From NCBI RefSeq assembly GCF_030818255.1, contig NZ_JAUTAG010000001.1, forward strand, positions 930,001 to 994,000: DNA of 64,000 nt. The letters run 5' to 3'. The notes under the pieces are model-generated. The model made no database searches. It was not told the DNA's origin and worked only from the letters and a program-made list of their open reading frames with translations. Positions 61,759-64,000 of this stretch are shown here, one piece after another (the first letter of the stretch is position 1; the number at the start of each line of letters is the position of its first letter). Origin of the DNA: Microbacterium sp. SORGH_AS_0969. GTDB taxonomy: Bacteria; Actinomycetota; Actinomycetes; Actinomycetales; Microbacteriaceae. Made by a program: the position numbers and the translations under genes.

Positions 61759-63192
61759 ATGCTCGTAGTACTCGGCTTCGCGATGATCGCGGTGTTCATG
61801 ACACTGGTCATGACCAAGCGCGCCACGCCCATAGCCACGCTGATCCTCGTGCCGATCATCTTCGGGCTGTTCACCGGCGCGGGTCTGGGCCTGAGCGACA
61901 TGATCATCGAGTCGTTCCTCAAGCTGGCGCCGACCGCCGGGTTGCTGTTCTTCGCGATCATGTTCTTCGGCACGATGATCGACGTCGGCCTGTTCGACCC
62001 GTTGATCCGGCTCATCCTGCGCTTCGTCGGCAACCACCCCACGCGGCTGGTGGTGGGCACCGCGCTTCTGACGTCGATCGTGTCGCTCGACGGCGACGGA
62101 TCGACGACATTCATCATCGTGACCTCGGCATTCCTGCCGATCTACCTGCGTCTCGGCATGAGCCCGGTGATCCTCACCGTGGTGGCCGCGATGTCGAACG
62201 GCGTGCTCAACACCGTGCCGTGGGGCGGCTCGACCGCACGTGCGGCCGCTGCGCTGAACGTGTCGCCCATCGACATCTTCGTGCCGATGATCCCCTCGAT
62301 CGCGGCGGGTATCGGCGCTGTCCTGGTCCTGGCCTACCTGATGGGCCGCTCCGAAACGAAGCGCCTCGGCCGTCTCGAACTGACCGAGTCCCCGGGCTTC
62401 CTCCGACGAGCGGATGCCGTCGGCGAAGAGATCCGGGCCGGTTCCTCGCGTCGGTTCCGAGACCGCAGCGCTCAGGAGAACGCCGCTCCGACGTGGAACT
62501 CCTCGGTGGTCGTCACCAACAACTTCGCCGTTCCCGTCGACGACGAGGGCAAGAACATCCTCGACCGGCCGAACGCCCGCCCGAAGCTCATCTGGTTCAA
62601 CCTGGTGCTCACTCTCGCCGTCATGACCACCCTCGTCATGGACATCACGGAGCCGGTCGTCATCTTCCTCGTCGCCGCCGCCCTCGCGCTGGTCGTGAAT
62701 TTCCCGCGAGTTCAGGAACAGTCCGCGCAGATCAAAGCGCACGCCTCCTCGATCGTCTCGGTCGTCGGCATGGTGTTCGCTGCCTCCGTACTCACCGGTG
62801 TCATGAGCGGCACCGGAATGGTCGAGGCGATGGCCGCCTGGCTGGTCAGCGTCATCCCGCCCGTGCTCGGACCGTTCATGGCGGTGATCGCCGGCATCCT
62901 GAGCATTCCGTTGACCTTCATCATGACCAACGACGCGTTCTACTTCGGGGTCCTGCCGATCCTCGCCGAGACCGCAGGGCACTTCGGTATCGAACCGGTC
63001 GAGATGGCGCGTGCCTCGCTCGTCGGTCAGGCCCTGCATCAGTCGAGCCCTCTGGTGGCGTCGTTCCTGCTGCTCATCGGTCTCGCGAACGTCAACCTCG
63101 GAGAGCACTTCAAGAAGGTGATCTGGCGCGGCACGATCGTCGCGCTGGTCATGCTCGCCGTCGGCGGCTTCATCGCCTACCCCCTCTTCTGA
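61759..63192 (+). CDS. CitMHS-family organic acid transporter
   Basis: A 477-residue membrane protein with about twelve hydrophobic segments and a hydrophilic central loop (residues about 205-275). MFFGTMIDVGLFDPLIR, SLDGDGSTTFII and MSNGVLNTVPWGGSTARAA are typical of CitMHS proteins that carry metal-citrate or other di/tricarboxylates. GAAGGAG precedes the ATG. It is followed 27 bp later by an aldehyde dehydrogenase gene. Confidence 0.88.
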   Translation: MLVVLGFAMIAVFMTLVMTKRATPIATLILVPIIFGLFTGAGLGLSDMIIESFLKLAPTAGLLFFAIMFFGTMIDVGLFDPLIRLILRFVGNHPTRLVVGTALLTSIVSLDGDGSTTFIIVTSAFLPIYLRLGMSPVILTVVAAMSNGVLNTVPWGGSTARAAAALNVSPIDIFVPMIPSIAAGIGAVLVLAYLMGRSETKRLGRLELTESPGFLRRADAVGEEIRAGSSRRFRDRSAQENAAPTWNSSVVVTNNFAVPVDDEGKNILDRPNARPKLIWFNLVLTLAVMTTLVMDITEPVVIFLVAAALALVVNFPRVQEQSAQIKAHASSIVSVVGMVFAASVLTGVMSGTGMVEAMAAWLVSVIPPVLGPFMAVIAGILSIPLTFIMTNDAFYFGVLPILAETAGHFGIEPVEMARASLVGQALHQSSPLVASFLLLIGLANVNLGEHFKKVIWRGTIVALVMLAVGGFIAYPLF

Positions 63193-63219
63193 ATCCCCGC
63201 ATCACAGAAAGGCACCACC

Positions 63220-64000
63220 ATGGCCATCACCTCGGTGAATCCCGCGACCGAAGAGGTCGTCGCATCCTTCGACCTGCACACCCCCGACGAGGTCGAGCAG
63301 AAGCTGGCCGCGGCCGCTGCCGCTCAGCGCGCATGGCGGCGCACCCCCGCCGAGGAGCGCACGGCGCTGTTGAGCCGCATCGCGGAGGTGTTGCGCGAGG
63401 GCAGCGAGGAGTACGCGCAGATCATCACGCGCGAGATGGGCAAGCCCATCGCCGAGTCGCGGGCAGAGATCGAGAAGTGCGCGGTCACGCTGGACTACTA
63501 CGCCGCTCACGCGCCGAAGTTCCTCGCCAACGAGAGGGTGGACTCGAACGCGAGCGAGAGCGCGGTGGTGTTCGACCCGCTGGGGGTGGTGTTGGCGATC
63601 ATGCCGTGGAACTACCCGTTCTGGCAGTTCTTCCGCTTCGCCGCCCCCGCGCTGGCGTCCGGGAACGCGCCGTTCCTCAAGCACGCCAACAACGTGCCCG
63701 AGGCGGCGCTCGCGGTCGAGGAGATCGTTCGCAAGGCCGGCGCCCCCGAGGGCCTGTGCACGACCGTGCTCATCGATGCCGGCGACGTGAAGGCGCTGAT
63801 CGACGATGACCGCATCGCCGCGGTCACCCTGACGGGCTCGACGCAGGTGGGCCGGATCGTGGCGTCGCAGGCAGGCACCGCGTTGAAGAAGCAGGTGCTC
63901 GAGCTCGGCGGGTCGGACCCCTTCATCGTGCTCGCGGACGCCGACATCGCCGAGGCGGCGAAGGTGGCGGTGAAGGCGCGGTTCACCAACGTCGGGCAGA
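63220..64000 (+). CDS. aldehyde dehydrogenase, succinate-semialdehyde type (cut by window end)
   Basis: The first 260 residues are present and open to the window end. VNPATEEVVASF, MPWNYPFWQFFRFAAPALASGN, LKHANNVPEAAL, LTGSTQVGRIVA and LELGGSDPFIVL (general-base Glu) fit the YneI/Sad-like succinate-semialdehyde dehydrogenases. The catalytic cysteine should follow FTNVGQ just past the end. AAAGG is upstream of the ATG. It likely oxidises a semialdehyde made from the imported acid. Confidence 0.87.
   Translation, partial: MAITSVNPATEEVVASFDLHTPDEVEQKLAAAAAAQRAWRRTPAEERTALLSRIAEVLREGSEEYAQIITREMGKPIAESRAEIEKCAVTLDYYAAHAPKFLANERVDSNASESAVVFDPLGVVLAIMPWNYPFWQFFRFAAPALASGNAPFLKHANNVPEAALAVEEIVRKAGAPEGLCTTVLIDAGDVKALIDDDRIAAVTLTGSTQVGRIVASQAGTALKKQVLELGGSDPFIVLADADIAEAAKVAVKARFTNVGQ

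Overview
The window is high-GC DNA with actinobacterial gene style: many GTG starts, ATGA/GTGA stop-start overlaps, Tat signals, GntR/LacI/ROK regulators, and a heavy load of ABC sugar importers. Codon use and protein similarity recalled from memory point to Microbacteriaceae, most likely Microbacterium. This is an inference; no 16S or marker tree was available. There are no tRNA, rRNA, CRISPR, phage or transposase genes that I can see.

Layout. 0-5 kb: a duplicated two-gene unit. In each unit an AraC-like regulator on the minus strand diverges from a Tat-exported repeat protein on the plus strand. The two exported proteins share one N-terminal head but carry unrelated repeat tails. The complete regulator is split by a 22-base G/C homopolymer, which suggests phase variation. 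An orphan tail remnant lies between the units. This is the most novel part of the window. 5.1-10.1 kb: cebEFG-bglC-like beta-glucoside operon with CebR-like operators. 10.3-11.3 kb: purS-purQ. 11.4-14.6 kb: two tandem LuxR-type regulators. 14.6-18.3 kb: GntR regulator, ureidoglycolate lyase-like protein, flavoprotein and 2-hydroxyacid dehydrogenase. 18.4-23.6 kb: chvE-gguA-gguB sugar importer with a ROK regulator. 23.9-31.1 kb: fructan-type operon with two GH32-like enzymes, an ABC importer and a LacI regulator.

31.1-35.6 kb: molybdenum-hydroxylase accessory genes (MobA-like; XdhC with a frameshift), an unusual amidohydrolase, a cupin regulator and an iron-sulfur flavoprotein reductase. 36.2-41.5 kb: two-component styrene/indole monooxygenase-like cluster with an EthD-like protein, AraC and IclR regulators and an aldehyde dehydrogenase. 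41.7-49.6 kb: NitT/TauT-type importer with cytosine-deaminase-like amidohydrolase, FAD-linked oxidase, creatininase-like enzyme and MFS protein, probably scavenging a nitrogenous compound. 49.7-59.2 kb: amidohydrolase, esterase, small oxidoreductases, M20 peptidase, NAD(P)H-hydrate dehydratase and other single genes. 59.5-64 kb: Ldh2-type dehydrogenase, ABM monooxygenase, FadR-type GntR, CitMHS transporter and aldehyde dehydrogenase, linked by a shared operator sequence.

Intergenic DNA is rich in structured repeats: hairpins with a conserved TTCGAC-type core and co-varying arms, a 52-bp and a 107-bp tandem array built from them, a separate 103-bp tandem array of nested palindromes, and a palindrome family placed at convergent gene ends. 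Several nitrogen-related promoters carry GTTAC-N6-GAAAC motifs that resemble actinobacterial GlnR boxes.
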